Shown: positions 52,101-61,254 of the stretch, piece after piece
How the letters are laid out: each line of letters starts with the position of its first letter
Position numbering within the stretch: position 1 is the first letter of the stretch
DNA from: Nanosynbacter sp963540705
GTDB lineage: Bacteria > Patescibacteriota > Saccharimonadia > Saccharimonadales > Saccharimonadaceae
DNA length: 62,090 bases
Direction: 5' to 3'
Assembly (NCBI GenBank): GCA_963540705.1
Contig: CAUTQX010000001.1
Location: 1 to 62,090 of the forward strand
Notes under the pieces: generated by a model
Seen by the model: only the letters and a program-made list of their open reading frames with translations
The model's database searches: none
Told to the model about the DNA's origin: nothing
Position numbers and translations under genes: made by a program

Positions 52101-53186
52101 ATGAAAAGAATTTTAGTAACAGGTGCTGGTGGATCACCTTCTGCAAACTTTATTCGATCTCTTAGGGCTGCAGATGAAGAATATTACATTGTTGGCACAG
52201 ATGCTGATAAATATTATTTACAGCGTGCTGAAGTTGATGCTAAATATCTAGCACCGTTGGCAAACGACCCAAAGTACATTGATTTTTTGAATTACATTAT
52301 AGAGAAGGAAAATATTGAGTTTGTACACGCTCAAAACGATGTTGAGGTTGGGTTTTTGAGTGAGAATCGAGAGAAAATTAAAGCCAAAACATTCTTTCCA
52401 GCCAAAGAAACCGTTAAGATTCTTCAAGATAAGTTTGAGTCGTTTAAACTATGGGAGAAGGCCGGTATTAAAGTTCCTAAGACTAAACTAATTGAACGTA
52501 GCGATACTGATTTAGGTGCTCTATTAGAGGCAATGGGTGGGTGTATGTGGATTCGCGCAATATACGGAGCTGGTGGTCGTGGATCTCTTCCAGTTCACGA
52601 TGTTAAGACTGCTAAGAACTGGTTAGATTTCCAAGAGAAAAATGGCTCGTGGTCTGGTAATTTTACAGTATCAGAATTACTTGAACCAGAGACGGTTACT
52701 TGGATGTCGTTATGGAAAGATGGTGAGTTAGTTGTTGCCCAGGGACGCAAGCGCTTATATTGGGAGCTGTCAAAAATTTCTCCATCAGGCGTCACCGGCG
52801 CTACTGGAACGGGATTAACTTATTCGGATGCTGAACTTGATGATATTGCCCGTAGGGCTGTGTTGGCCGTTGATAGTAGACCAGATGGTCTATTTGGTGT
52901 GGATATGGCTTACGACAAAAATGGTGTACCAAATCCAACAGAAATTAATATTGGCCGATTCTTTACGACTCACGAATTCTTTACACAAGCAGGTCTTAAT
53001 ATGCCTGAAATGTTTGTTAAGCTTGGCTATGGTGAAGAGATTCCCGCGATTGATAACAACACCAATCCTCTACCAGATGGTCTAGTATGGATTCGAGGAA
53101 TGGATTTCCGACCAGTTTTGTCGGATATGGAAGTTGTAGAAGAGAGTGTTGCTCAGCGTGATCGTATCCTTAAGGAGATATCATAG
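52101..53186 (+). CDS. ATP-grasp family protein (CarB-like)
   Basis: 361 residues. N-terminal pre-ATP-grasp Rossmann-like part with LVTGAGGSPSANFIRSLRA, then ATP-grasp core with WIRAIYGAGGRGSL and PTEINIGRFF near the metal site. Such enzymes join a carboxylate to an amine. Next to the aminotransferase, a likely job is adding an amino acid or other acyl group to the amino sugar (inference). A GGAGG site precedes the ATG. Confidence 0.82.
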   Translation: MKRILVTGAGGSPSANFIRSLRAADEEYYIVGTDADKYYLQRAEVDAKYLAPLANDPKYIDFLNYIIEKENIEFVHAQNDVEVGFLSENREKIKAKTFFPAKETVKILQDKFESFKLWEKAGIKVPKTKLIERSDTDLGALLEAMGGCMWIRAIYGAGGRGSLPVHDVKTAKNWLDFQEKNGSWSGNFTVSELLEPETVTWMSLWKDGELVVAQGRKRLYWELSKISPSGVTGATGTGLTYSDAELDDIARRAVLAVDSRPDGLFGVDMAYDKNGVPNPTEINIGRFFTTHEFFTQAGLNMPEMFVKLGYGEEIPAIDNNTNPLPDGLVWIRGMDFRPVLSDMEVVEESVAQRDRILKEIS

Positions 53187-54080
53187 GTGAAAATTCTCGT
53201 TACTGGTGCATCTGGTTTTGTTGGCGGGCGTTTTTTGGAAATGGCGCCTGCCAGCTGGGAGATAGTTTGTTTAGGCAGATCTAATATTGATTATGATGAT
53301 GTTAAGTGGGTTGAATGCGACTTGTCTAGTAAGGAGAGCTCAAAGATAGCTGCTGATGTATTGGCTGATAAAGAGTTTGACGTTATAGTCCATTTGGCGG
53401 CTTTTGTACCAAAAAAAACTATCGAAGACAGTTTAGAGAAGTGTAAAGAAGGCAATATAGATGGGACTATTAATCTTCTAACGTATTTCGGCAAAAAGGC
53501 AAAAAAAATTATTATCGGCAGCACTGTAGAAGCTTATGATAAAACAAAAATTAGTGGTCCAATTACGGAAGATAATGTCGTGTCTGGTAGTTCATATTAC
53601 AGTTCCACTAAGATAGCTAGCGAAGTAATTGCTCAATCATTTGCGCAAAAAAATAACAAAGAGCTTACCATTCTGCGATTTTCAATAATGTATGGCGGAT
53701 ATGACCCAATTGCTAGAGCTATCCCTAATTTCATTAGAGCGGCTAAGTCTGGAGATAATCTGACCATTAATGGTCCACTAGTTCTTCGCGACTATGTGCA
53801 TATTGACGATGTAGCTAGTAGTATTATATGTGCAGTTAATTCGGCGGGTGCTGGAGTGATCAATATTGGGACGGGTAGGGGAGTCTCTATTAAAGAAACA
53901 GCGGAGTCAATTATTAAAAGTATGCGATCGAGTAGCTGTATAAATATTATATCCGATAGCGGTGGTTGCGATATAGTGATTGATATATCAAAGGCAGAGA
54001 GTCTACTTGATTATCATCCTAAAGTATTCTTTCCGGATAAAATTAAGGAGATGGGTGATCTCTATGAAAATTGTAAATAG
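53187..54080 (+). CDS. NAD-dependent epimerase/dehydratase (extended SDR)
   Basis: 297 residues. GTG start directly after the upstream stop, with AAGGAG in front. GASGFVGGRF nucleotide loop, VHLAAFVPK and the YYSSTK active-site YxxxK. Acts on a nucleotide sugar of the same pathway. Overlaps the HAD gene by 17 nt. Confidence 0.88.
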   Translation: MKILVTGASGFVGGRFLEMAPASWEIVCLGRSNIDYDDVKWVECDLSSKESSKIAADVLADKEFDVIVHLAAFVPKKTIEDSLEKCKEGNIDGTINLLTYFGKKAKKIIIGSTVEAYDKTKISGPITEDNVVSGSSYYSSTKIASEVIAQSFAQKNNKELTILRFSIMYGGYDPIARAIPNFIRAAKSGDNLTINGPLVLRDYVHIDDVASSIICAVNSAGAGVINIGTGRGVSIKETAESIIKSMRSSSCINIISDSGGCDIVIDISKAESLLDYHPKVFFPDKIKEMGDLYENCK

Positions 54081-54720
54081 AAATATATTTATAGATTTTG
54101 ATGGTACTTTGGTCGATATTGCTCCTCGTCATTATAGAGTATATAAGAAGTGTGTCGAAAAAATGGGCGGCACACCTCTTGATCGGAAGAAATATTGGGA
54201 ATTGAAACGTGATAATATTTCCTGGAATGAATTATTGTTGATAAGTGGGCTTGAGGTAAATGATAGGGATGATTATCTCGAATTATTTATTGATCGCATA
54301 GAATCGTTGGAGGAATTGTATAGAGATGAGCTTTTTGTAGATAGCTTGTCTGCGCTAAAAAAGCTATCTTCAAATGACAATAAGCTATATCTACTTAGTT
54401 TAAGGCGAAACTCAGACGCTCTAGATAAACAGATTGAAAAGTTGGGAATTGGGTGCTTTTTTGAGGAAATTTTATCAGGGCATAGTGACACAAAAGAAGG
54501 CACATTATTAAAGAAGGCAGATATAATTAAGCAAACAATAGATAATCCCGAAGACTCTATTATTGTTGGAGATACTGAAGCTGATGTTGCTGCGGCTCAA
54601 CAGCTCAACGCGACCAGTATTGCTCTTTTGAGTGGAATTCGTAGCAAGAAGTTCTTGAAATCAATGGAGCCAGACTATTTAGTTGACGGTATTGGTGACG
54701 TGGCTAATATTAATCTTTAA
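54064..54720 (+). CDS. HAD superfamily hydrolase
   Basis: 218 residues from ATG 54064 (the longer frame to 53980 is inside the SDR gene). FIDFDGTLVD (catalytic Asp pair), LSLRRNSD and IVGDTEADVAAA are motifs I, II and IV. Probably a phosphatase for a sugar phosphate intermediate. Last of five coupled genes. Confidence 0.88.
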   Translation: MKIVNRNIFIDFDGTLVDIAPRHYRVYKKCVEKMGGTPLDRKKYWELKRDNISWNELLLISGLEVNDRDDYLELFIDRIESLEELYRDELFVDSLSALKKLSSNDNKLYLLSLRRNSDALDKQIEKLGIGCFFEEILSGHSDTKEGTLLKKADIIKQTIDNPEDSIIVGDTEADVAAAQQLNATSIALLSGIRSKKFLKSMEPDYLVDGIGDVANINL

Positions 54721-54729
54721 TCTGGTAGC

Positions 54730-55686
54730 CTATTTTTTAAAATTATTATTTTCATTGGATACGTCGATTGTAAGAGCCGTCAACGTTAGCTGTATTCCTA
54801 GTATAAACGGTAGTACAGATAACATTACGCTGCCTGCGGTCGGTGATTGGTGGGCGAATAACTTAACATATAACAAAAATATAGCCAATAATAGCGATAT
54901 TATTAAGAAGAACATACCCGTGAATAGGAATAGTGCTACGGGATGAAAACCGTATAATACGTATTTGTAATAAATCCTGCGCCAGAATCCTTTCCATACA
55001 GCCTTTAGATTTCTCCATGCTGTCGGGATTAGTTTGATGGTTGATTTTTCGTCGCCGTAATGTGCTGGTACAGCATGGTCAATGACTTTAGCATTAGCTA
55101 TCGACAGAGCGGTCAGCATACTAGTTTCGTAATCATAACGTTTTTCTACTATAGAAAAATCGACTTTTTCGATTATCTCACGACGCAGCCAACCGCACCC
55201 GTTAGTGATGTCTGTAATAGAATAATACCCAGTAGAAAATTTGGTGAGTAGAGATATGAATATGTTTCCAAATTGGCGATATTTTGGCATAGTTTTGAAG
55301 GCTTCTCGATGGAAAAACCTGCTTGCTTTTACGTAGTCTGCTGATTGATCTATGAAGTCATCTAACATTGCCTTTAGATATGATGAATCAAACTGATCAT
55401 CTCCTGCGACTATACCGATAGCTGTTGCTTTAGTATTTTTTATTGCATGATTATACCCAGCGATAAGAGCTCCTCCAACACCTTGATTTACCTTATTGTC
55501 AACAACAATAAGCTTACTGTATTGTTTTTTTAGTTTATTCAAAACTCCAATAGTGTTGTCAGTGCTAGCATCATTAACGGCTATAATATGATCTATGTAT
55601 TCTGGTATTTTCTTTATTGTTTGAGTAATCATTTTCTCTTCGTTATAACAAGGTATAACGACTGCGGTCTCTAGTTTTCTGTACAT
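54730..55686 (-). CDS. GT2 glycosyltransferase, polyprenyl-phosphate type
   Basis: 318 residues. VVIPCYNEEKMITQTI, AVNDASTDNT, GVGGALIAGYNHA, VAGDDQFDSSYLKAM, and two C-terminal transmembrane helices (about 238-300). DPM-like. Divergent from a GtrA-like gene 33 nt away, so this is a second GtrA/GtrB-type pair. Confidence 0.88.
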   Translation of the reverse strand: MYRKLETAVVIPCYNEEKMITQTIKKIPEYIDHIIAVNDASTDNTIGVLNKLKKQYSKLIVVDNKVNQGVGGALIAGYNHAIKNTKATAIGIVAGDDQFDSSYLKAMLDDFIDQSADYVKASRFFHREAFKTMPKYRQFGNIFISLLTKFSTGYYSITDITNGCGWLRREIIEKVDFSIVEKRYDYETSMLTALSIANAKVIDHAVPAHYGDEKSTIKLIPTAWRNLKAVWKGFWRRIYYKYVLYGFHPVALFLFTGMFFLIISLLLAIFLLYVKLFAHQSPTAGSVMLSVLPFILGIQLTLTALTIDVSNENNNFKK

Positions 55687-55693
55687 ATAACCA

Positions 55694-55699
55694 ATTATA
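55694..55699 (-). promoter_or_regulatory. -10 box of the GT2 gene
   Basis: Minus strand TATAAT, 7 nt before the ATG at 55686. Confidence 0.55.
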
Positions 55700-55718
55700 C
55701 TACAATCGTATATGTATT

Positions 55719-56186
55719 ATGAACGAATATGATATTCTTAATAAAGATAATATGAAAAATGGTATATTTTTAAAAATCTTTTTATTTCTTGTCGTAGGCG
55801 GTATTACGCTACTAATAGACACGTCAATATCGTATATTTTATACCACAATATACATTTGCCAGCTTTTTTAGCTAGTGGTATCGGCTTTTTGTCAGGATT
55901 TGTTTTTAACTTTCCTGTGAATCGTAAGAAAGTTTTTAATCATAGTCAATATGATAGATTCTCTTTAAAGATACAAATTACTCTTTACACATTACTTAGT
56001 TTATTTAACCTAGTAGCAACCTCGTCGATTATTGCCACTTTAGTAAACTCTAACGTACTGGATATCCAATGGGCGAAAGTTGTAGTTACTGCAGTATTTG
56101 CAATTTGGAACTTTCTGGTTTTTAATTTATTTATTTTCTCAAAGAACAACGACAAAAATGTGGAAATAAAAAATGGCTTATTCTAA
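55719..56186 (+). CDS. GtrA-like membrane protein
   Basis: 155 residues, four transmembrane helices; FLVVGGITLLIDTSISYILY and FVFNFPVNRKKVFNHSQ are the GtrA signatures. An internal ATG (55752) is also possible. Likely works with the neighbouring DPM-like transferase. Confidence 0.82.
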   Translation: MNEYDILNKDNMKNGIFLKIFLFLVVGGITLLIDTSISYILYHNIHLPAFLASGIGFLSGFVFNFPVNRKKVFNHSQYDRFSLKIQITLYTLLSLFNLVATSSIIATLVNSNVLDIQWAKVVVTAVFAIWNFLVFNLFIFSKNNDKNVEIKNGLF

Positions 56187-56299
56187 CTAGGGATGATTTA
56201 ACTAAGAATACTATATATAATACCCTAGGCTATGACAGAGCTGTGGTTGTGAATGTGGATATATTATCTACGAACGATGTCGTCAGTGTTCGTAGAAGT
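56187..56299. other. Short intergenic region with inverted repeats
   Basis: CTACGAAC/GTTCGTAG (56268-56275, 56288-56295) forms an 8-bp stem with a 12-nt loop; CTAGGG/CCCTAG also flanks a TATATAAT stretch near 56185-56227. No clear terminator T run, no gene. Confidence 0.4.
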
Positions 56300-57145
56300 T
56301 TATAGATATTTGCCGTATCCAGATTTTTTTAATGGTTCGGCAAGTATTTCTAACTGCTCCTTGGAAATCCAACCGTTTTGAAAGGCGGTTACCTCGGGTG
56401 ATCCGACTATTTGTCCAGTCCTTGTTTGGATTACACGTACAAAATCTTCGGCATCGGTTAAGCTATTTATTGTGCCAGTATCAAGCCATACATCACCGTT
56501 GTCTAAAGTCTGCACTTTGAGTTTTTTGCGATGTAGATATTCAGCGTTTACGGATGTTATCTCCAGTTCTCCGCGATCGGATGGCTTTACATTTTTAGCA
56601 ATATCTATTACATCGTTATCATAAAAATATAGACCTACCACTGCAAAATTGGATTTTGGATGCACTGGTTTTTCCTCGATGGAAACAGCTTGATTATTCT
56701 CGTTAAATTCAACCACTCCATAGCGTTCAGGATCAAGCACTTTATATGCAAATACAATGCCGCCGTCGGGGTCTGTGCACTCTTGTAGTGAATTATCAAG
56801 GGCGGCTCCGTAGAATATGTTGTCGCCAAGTATTAGCGCCACTTTATCATTGCCGATAAAGTTTTCACCAATAATAAAAGCTTGCGCTAGACCGTCTGGT
56901 GTAGGTTGAACAGCGTATTCTAAATTTATGCCCCACTGCGAGCCATTACCAAGAAGTTTCTTGAAGCCGTTTTGATCGTCTGGAGTAGTGATTATCAAAA
57001 TATCACGAATTCCTGCTTGCATTAACGTGGTTAGCGGATAGTAAATCATTGGCTTGTCGTAAATAGGCATCAACTGTTTACTTATGGCTTTTGTAATTGG
57101 CCATAGACGCGTACCCGATCCACCCGCTAAAATTATTCCTTTCAT
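56300..57145 (-). CDS. rmlA: Glucose-1-phosphate thymidylyltransferase
   Basis: 281 residues. First step of dTDP-rhamnose synthesis. GIILAGGSGTRLWPITKAISKQ, PMIYYPLTTLMQAGI, GDNIFYG and DTGTINSL are diagnostic. The ATG at 57145 is better placed (6 nt from AAGGAG) than the preceding ATG at 57148. It has its own promoter although it is last in the rmlB-C-D-A series. Confidence 0.95.
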   Translation of the reverse strand: MKGIILAGGSGTRLWPITKAISKQLMPIYDKPMIYYPLTTLMQAGIRDILIITTPDDQNGFKKLLGNGSQWGINLEYAVQPTPDGLAQAFIIGENFIGNDKVALILGDNIFYGAALDNSLQECTDPDGGIVFAYKVLDPERYGVVEFNENNQAVSIEEKPVHPKSNFAVVGLYFYDNDVIDIAKNVKPSDRGELEITSVNAEYLHRKKLKVQTLDNGDVWLDTGTINSLTDAEDFVRVIQTRTGQIVGSPEVTAFQNGWISKEQLEILAEPLKKSGYGKYL

Positions 57146-57168
57146 CATATTCTCCTTTATGTTGTATG

Positions 57169-57197
57169 ATTATATATCTATGATTCGACAGTATCAA
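57169..57197 (-). promoter_or_regulatory. rmlA promoter
   Basis: Minus strand TTGATA (57192-57197), 17-bp spacer, TATAAT (57169-57174), inside the rmlD-rmlA gap. Confidence 0.75.
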
Positions 57198-57233
57198 GGT
57201 TAAACGGTTTTGAGATTAACGGATGTTATATTT

Positions 57234-58085
57234 TTAGACGTTGTTCGAGATATATTGCCTTAAGTCTTCTTCCCAGTTACGGCTTTGAAATCCTGTAGAG
57301 TGTAGTTTATCTAGACTCATATCGCTATTGAGTGGTCGTGGCGCAACCCCCGGCTTGTTGGCGAAATATTCTGCGGTAGTTGTATTAGAAACGATTAAGT
57401 CTTTATGATTAGATAATTCAAATATTTTTCTAGTAATGTCCGCCCAAGAAGCGAGCGGTCCGTCATTTGTTGCATTGTAAGTTCCGAATGGAGCTTTAGT
57501 TGACAATAAATGATCTATAATGCGCACTAGCTCACTGGTAAATGTTAAACGGCCTATTTGATCATTAACAACGGTTGGTGAGATATTTTTTTCCGCTAAT
57601 CCTAGCATGGTGCGGACAAAATTTTTGCCTTCACCAATTACCCATGTGGATCGGAGTAGATAGAAGCGGTCTAATTGTTCAACCAATAGGTCTCCTGCGG
57701 CCTTACTCTGACCATAGACACTAAGAGGGCTAAGCGGCTCGTCCTCTGTGTGAGGTTTTTTGGTTCCATCGAATACGTAATCGCTGGAAATGTGAACCAT
57801 TGTCATATCATATTTTCGGCATACTCGAGTAAGGTTAGACACTGCAGATGCATTAACTTTCCAAGACGCTACGCGGCCTTCTTCGGTTTCTGCTCCATCG
57901 ACATTAGTGAAGGCAGCAGCGTTAAGTATGACATCAATGTTGGACCAGTCAAAAGATTCAACTGATTCTAAGTCCGTGATATCAAGAGTGTCAATGTCAG
58001 CAGATTTGGCATTAGGGTATTGTCTTTGTAGGGCTAATCCTAGTTGTCCGTTAGCGCCAATAATGAAAATTTTATTATCGTCCAT
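57234..58085 (-). CDS. rmlD: dTDP-4-dehydrorhamnose reductase
   Basis: 283 residues. Last step to dTDP-L-rhamnose. IIGANGQLGLALQ nucleotide loop, NAAAFTNVDGAE, HISSDYVFDG and YGQSKAAGD (YxxxK). Follows rmlC by 4 nt. Confidence 0.94.
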   Translation of the reverse strand: MDDNKIFIIGANGQLGLALQRQYPNAKSADIDTLDITDLESVESFDWSNIDVILNAAAFTNVDGAETEEGRVASWKVNASAVSNLTRVCRKYDMTMVHISSDYVFDGTKKPHTEDEPLSPLSVYGQSKAAGDLLVEQLDRFYLLRSTWVIGEGKNFVRTMLGLAEKNISPTVVNDQIGRLTFTSELVRIIDHLLSTKAPFGTYNATNDGPLASWADITRKIFELSNHKDLIVSNTTTAEYFANKPGVAPRPLNSDMSLDKLHSTGFQSRNWEEDLRQYISNNV

Positions 58086-58089
58086 AGTT

Positions 58090-58656
58090 TTATACCTCCA
58101 TAGGAATTACATTATTTAATAGTGGATGTGCGGCATCTTTTTCGGAAATAATTGCTTGATTCTTATTGATTGGCCAGTTGATTTTTAGTTCTGGATCAAA
58201 TAAATTAACAAAAGTATATTTAGCATCCGGGAACCAATGAGCATCAACTAGATACGTGTAGGCTACATTATCATCAAGTGTTTGATAGCCGTTAGCTACG
58301 CCTTTAGGAACGAAAATTGCCGTACCCGGATTAATCTCGTGGGTGAAAACTCGGCCGAAGCTATCTCCTTTACGGAGGTCACACCAGGCGCCGAAAACGC
58401 GACCATTAGCAGTTGATATAAATTTATTCCAAGGCTCAGCATGAAGTCCACGAGTGGCGCCAGTTTTGTCATTGAAACTGATATTGTTTTGTACGATATC
58501 GAACGACGGTAAGCCTAAGGCTTCCATTTTTTCTTTTTGATAATTCTCTTTGAACCAGCCACGGTTATCTCCGTGAACGGGCAATTTTACGACAAATAAT
58601 CCCGGAATTGGTGATTCAGTTACTGTAAGTTCATTGTAGTTAGTTGGGTCAAACAT
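58090..58656 (-). CDS. rmlC: dTDP-4-dehydrorhamnose 3,5-epimerase
   Basis: 188 residues. Cupin-type epimerase with HGDNRGWFKENYQ, NNISFNDKTGATRGLHAEPW (active-site His), INPGTAIFVPKGVANGY and YTYLVDAHW. The RGLHAEPW segment replaces the more common RGLHYQ. Two nt after rmlB. Confidence 0.92.
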   Translation of the reverse strand: MFDPTNYNELTVTESPIPGLFVVKLPVHGDNRGWFKENYQKEKMEALGLPSFDIVQNNISFNDKTGATRGLHAEPWNKFISTANGRVFGAWCDLRKGDSFGRVFTHEINPGTAIFVPKGVANGYQTLDDNVAYTYLVDAHWFPDAKYTFVNLFDPELKINWPINKNQAIISEKDAAHPLLNNVIPMEV

Positions 58657-58658
58657 AA

Positions 58659-59672
58659 TTATTGTCCTTGTTTTGCATAAGCTGCTTCAACGGCGTCTTT
58701 TTGGGTGCGCCACCAGTCTTCGTGCTCGCGGTACCAGTTAATAGTTTGCATCAGTCCATCGCGCATACCGGTTTTATTATCTGTGTATTGCGGTTGCCAT
58801 CCTAACTCGCGGCGTAACTTGCTGGAATCCATTGCGTAGCGCATATCATGACCTGGACGATCGTTGACATGTTCGTACCAATCTTTACCTTTACCCATTA
58901 GCTCACAAATCAATTCAATCACCATCTTATTATTAACATGATCATTATCTGCGCCAATGATGTAGGTTTCTCCTAGAGCACCTTTTTCTAGGATTAAATG
59001 AACTGCTGAGTTATGGTCATCGACATGAATCCAGTCGCGTACTTGTTCGCCGGTACCATAAAGTTTTGGCTTGATATCACTTAAAATATTGGTAATCTGA
59101 CGCGGAATAAATTTTTCAATGTGTTGGTATGGTCCGTAATTGTTAGAGCAGTTTGAGATAGTTGCTTTAATACCGAAACTACGAATCCAGGCACGAACTA
59201 GCATGTCGCTTGAAGCTTTAGTACTAGAGTAGGGACTGGAAGGCTTGTATGGAGTGTCTTCTGTGAAGCGATTTGGATCATCAAGCTCTAGATCACCAAA
59301 AACCTCATCGGTTGAAATGTGGTGTAATCGTTTTTCATGTTTTCGAATAGCTTCTAGAATGGTATATGTGCCAATTATATTTGTCTCAACAAATGGCCAC
59401 GGATTGCGCAGTGAATTGTCGTTATGACTTTCGGCAGCGAAGTGCACAACTATGTCATTTTCAGCGACTAATTTGTCTATTAATTCGGCGTCACAAATAT
59501 CGCCCTCTACGAATGTAATTTGGTCAGTTACAGTTTCCAAATTAGCACGATTTCCGGCGTAGGTTAATTTGTCAATAACAGTGACTTCATATTCTGGCTT
59601 GTGTTTTACGGTATAATGCACAAAATTCGAGCCAATGAATCCCGCGCCTCCCGTGACTAGCATCTTTGTCAT
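58659..59672 (-). CDS. rmlB: dTDP-glucose 4,6-dehydratase
   Basis: 337 residues. GGAGFIGSNFVHY nucleotide loop, HFAAESHNDNS, STDEVFGDL (catalytic Thr-Asp-Glu) and YSSTKASSD. First gene of the rml operon; its ATG is 6 nt after an extended -10 box, so it is probably leaderless. Confidence 0.96.
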   Translation of the reverse strand: MTKMLVTGGAGFIGSNFVHYTVKHKPEYEVTVIDKLTYAGNRANLETVTDQITFVEGDICDAELIDKLVAENDIVVHFAAESHNDNSLRNPWPFVETNIIGTYTILEAIRKHEKRLHHISTDEVFGDLELDDPNRFTEDTPYKPSSPYSSTKASSDMLVRAWIRSFGIKATISNCSNNYGPYQHIEKFIPRQITNILSDIKPKLYGTGEQVRDWIHVDDHNSAVHLILEKGALGETYIIGADNDHVNNKMVIELICELMGKGKDWYEHVNDRPGHDMRYAMDSSKLRRELGWQPQYTDNKTGMRDGLMQTINWYREHEDWWRTQKDAVEAAYAKQGQ

Positions 59673-59678
59673 AAGTAT

Positions 59679-59684
59679 AGTATA
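59679..59684 (-). promoter_or_regulatory. Extended -10 box of rmlB
   Basis: Minus strand TGA-TATACT, 6 nt before the ATG at 59672. A plus-strand TATAAT (about 59690-59695) serves the divergent gene. Confidence 0.6.
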
Positions 59685-59719
59685 TCAGGTATAATAGAGA
59701 AGTTATAGAGGAGGATATT

Positions 59720-60157
59720 ATGAAAGTTGTAATTGTTAGCGGCTATTTTAATCCATTACACGGTGGGCATTTAGATATGATTGAGGCGGCTGCAAAAATG
59801 GGCGATTATTTGATTGTAGTAGTGAATAATGACAAGCAGCAATTGCTAAAAAAAGGAAAAATTATCCTTGATGAAGAAAATCGACTCCGCTTAATGCGAG
59901 CATTAAAAGGCGTGGATCAGGTGATGCTTTCTATTGATGAGAATCCTCCGGTTACAGAAACCTTAGAAATGATCGCTCGGCAATATCCGGGATGTCAATT
60001 GGTGTTTGCAAATGGTGGCGATAGATCGGCACCGGAAGTTGTTCCAGAGCGTGATGTTTGCGAAAAGTACAACATCAAAATGGTCTATGGAGTTGGCGGT
60101 TCAAATAAAGCAGACTCGTCTACTCGAATTAATCAAGCTACTGGGCAGGAAAGCTAA
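59720..60157 (+). CDS. Cytidylyltransferase-like nucleotidyltransferase (TagD/RfaE-type)
   Basis: 145 residues. VVIVSGYFNPLHGGHLDMIEAA contains the HxGH-type nucleotide motif; VVVNNDKQQLLKKGK and FANGGDRSA fit the glycerol-3-phosphate cytidylyltransferase / RfaE C-terminal family. GAGGAGG-type site before the ATG. Probably activates a phosphorylated compound for cell-surface polymer; the substrate is unknown. Confidence 0.82.
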   Translation: MKVVIVSGYFNPLHGGHLDMIEAAAKMGDYLIVVVNNDKQQLLKKGKIILDEENRLRLMRALKGVDQVMLSIDENPPVTETLEMIARQYPGCQLVFANGGDRSAPEVVPERDVCEKYNIKMVYGVGGSNKADSSTRINQATGQES

Positions 60158-60159
60158 TC

Positions 60160-61254
60160 TCAGCTTTTCCGACCATATTTTTCATACACAGCCAAAGTTT
60201 GCTCGGCCATGCGCCGCCATGAAAATGTCTTAACGTGTTTCTTGCCTTTTTTAACGAGTTCATTGCGTAATTTGTCGTCAGATAAGATGTCGTCAATTGA
60301 TTTTGCTATATCTTCGACGCTGAAAGGATCAAAATAGTGAGCAGCATCACCGTGGGTTTCTGGTAGGCAAGTGGCTGTGCTTGATGCGACTGGCGCGCCG
60401 TGTAACATTGCCTCTAATCCTGGCAAGCCAAATCCTTCACTGAGCGAAGGGAAGCAATAAACTGCCGTATTTTCGTACATCCAGCGTAATTGCTCGTCTG
60501 ATATAAAGCCGGTAAACACAACATTTTTAATTCCATGCTCGTTGACATATACTTCATGTCGGGCGTAATTGCTATCTTTTTTACCCGCCAAAGCTAGTGT
60601 TAAATCTGGATGTTTTTTCTGTAACAAAGCAAATGCATCAATTAATCGACGTAGGTTTTTATGCGGTGTTGGTCGGCCAATATACATGATAAATTTTTTA
60701 CCGACCAATTCGTCGACCGGCTCATTGCCTTTTGGTAATTCATCGGCAGATTCCAAAGTTACAGTAATTTTCTCTGGGCTCACACCAGTGAATTTAATTA
60801 AGTCATTTTTTACGAAGTTAGAAATTGTAATAATATGCGAAGATTTTCTGGCAACTTTTTTATTGACCCATTTATAAATTTGCTGCTTAATCCAGAAAAT
60901 GACAGGATTTTTATCTGGATTCTTAAACCTGACAGTGGTCAAATCTTGCATCGTAGTAACAACTGGGCTGGAATTATACCAAACAGGCTGCTGAACCATC
61001 GCAAAATGAACTAAGTCTGGATGGAGACTTTCAAGTTGTTTTTTAAAGCTGATTTGCTCGGCGAAAGTGTATTCTCTGTAGGGACAAATAACTTTTTGGA
61101 AGCGCGGATTGCTTGGCTGCCAACCGTCGAAATCTTTTGGCTTGAGTAAAATAACATAGTCGTTTTTATTGTCAATTTTCTGTAAATAATGAATCAATCT
61201 TTCGATGTAGCGACCTGTACTAGTTCTTAACGTTCGGGCGTCAATTACGATTTT
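60160..61254 (-). CDS. Glycosyltransferase family 4
   Basis: 364 residues from GTG 61254, which has GGAG 7-10 nt upstream; the longer frame to 61284 lies in the preceding gene. KIVIDARTLRTSTGRY at the start, GRPTPHKNLRRLIDAF in the linker and FPSLSEGFGLPGLEAMLHGAPV near the C-terminus are GT4 hallmarks. Overlaps the upstream GT4 gene by 14 nt. Confidence 0.92.
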   Translation of the reverse strand, partial: KIVIDARTLRTSTGRYIERLIHYLQKIDNKNDYVILLKPKDFDGWQPSNPRFQKVICPYREYTFAEQISFKKQLESLHPDLVHFAMVQQPVWYNSSPVVTTMQDLTTVRFKNPDKNPVIFWIKQQIYKWVNKKVARKSSHIITISNFVKNDLIKFTGVSPEKITVTLESADELPKGNEPVDELVGKKFIMYIGRPTPHKNLRRLIDAFALLQKKHPDLTLALAGKKDSNYARHEVYVNEHGIKNVVFTGFISDEQLRWMYENTAVYCFPSLSEGFGLPGLEAMLHGAPVASSTATCLPETHGDAAHYFDPFSVEDIAKSIDDILSDDKLRNELVKKGKKHVKTFSWRRMAEQTLAVYEKYGRKS

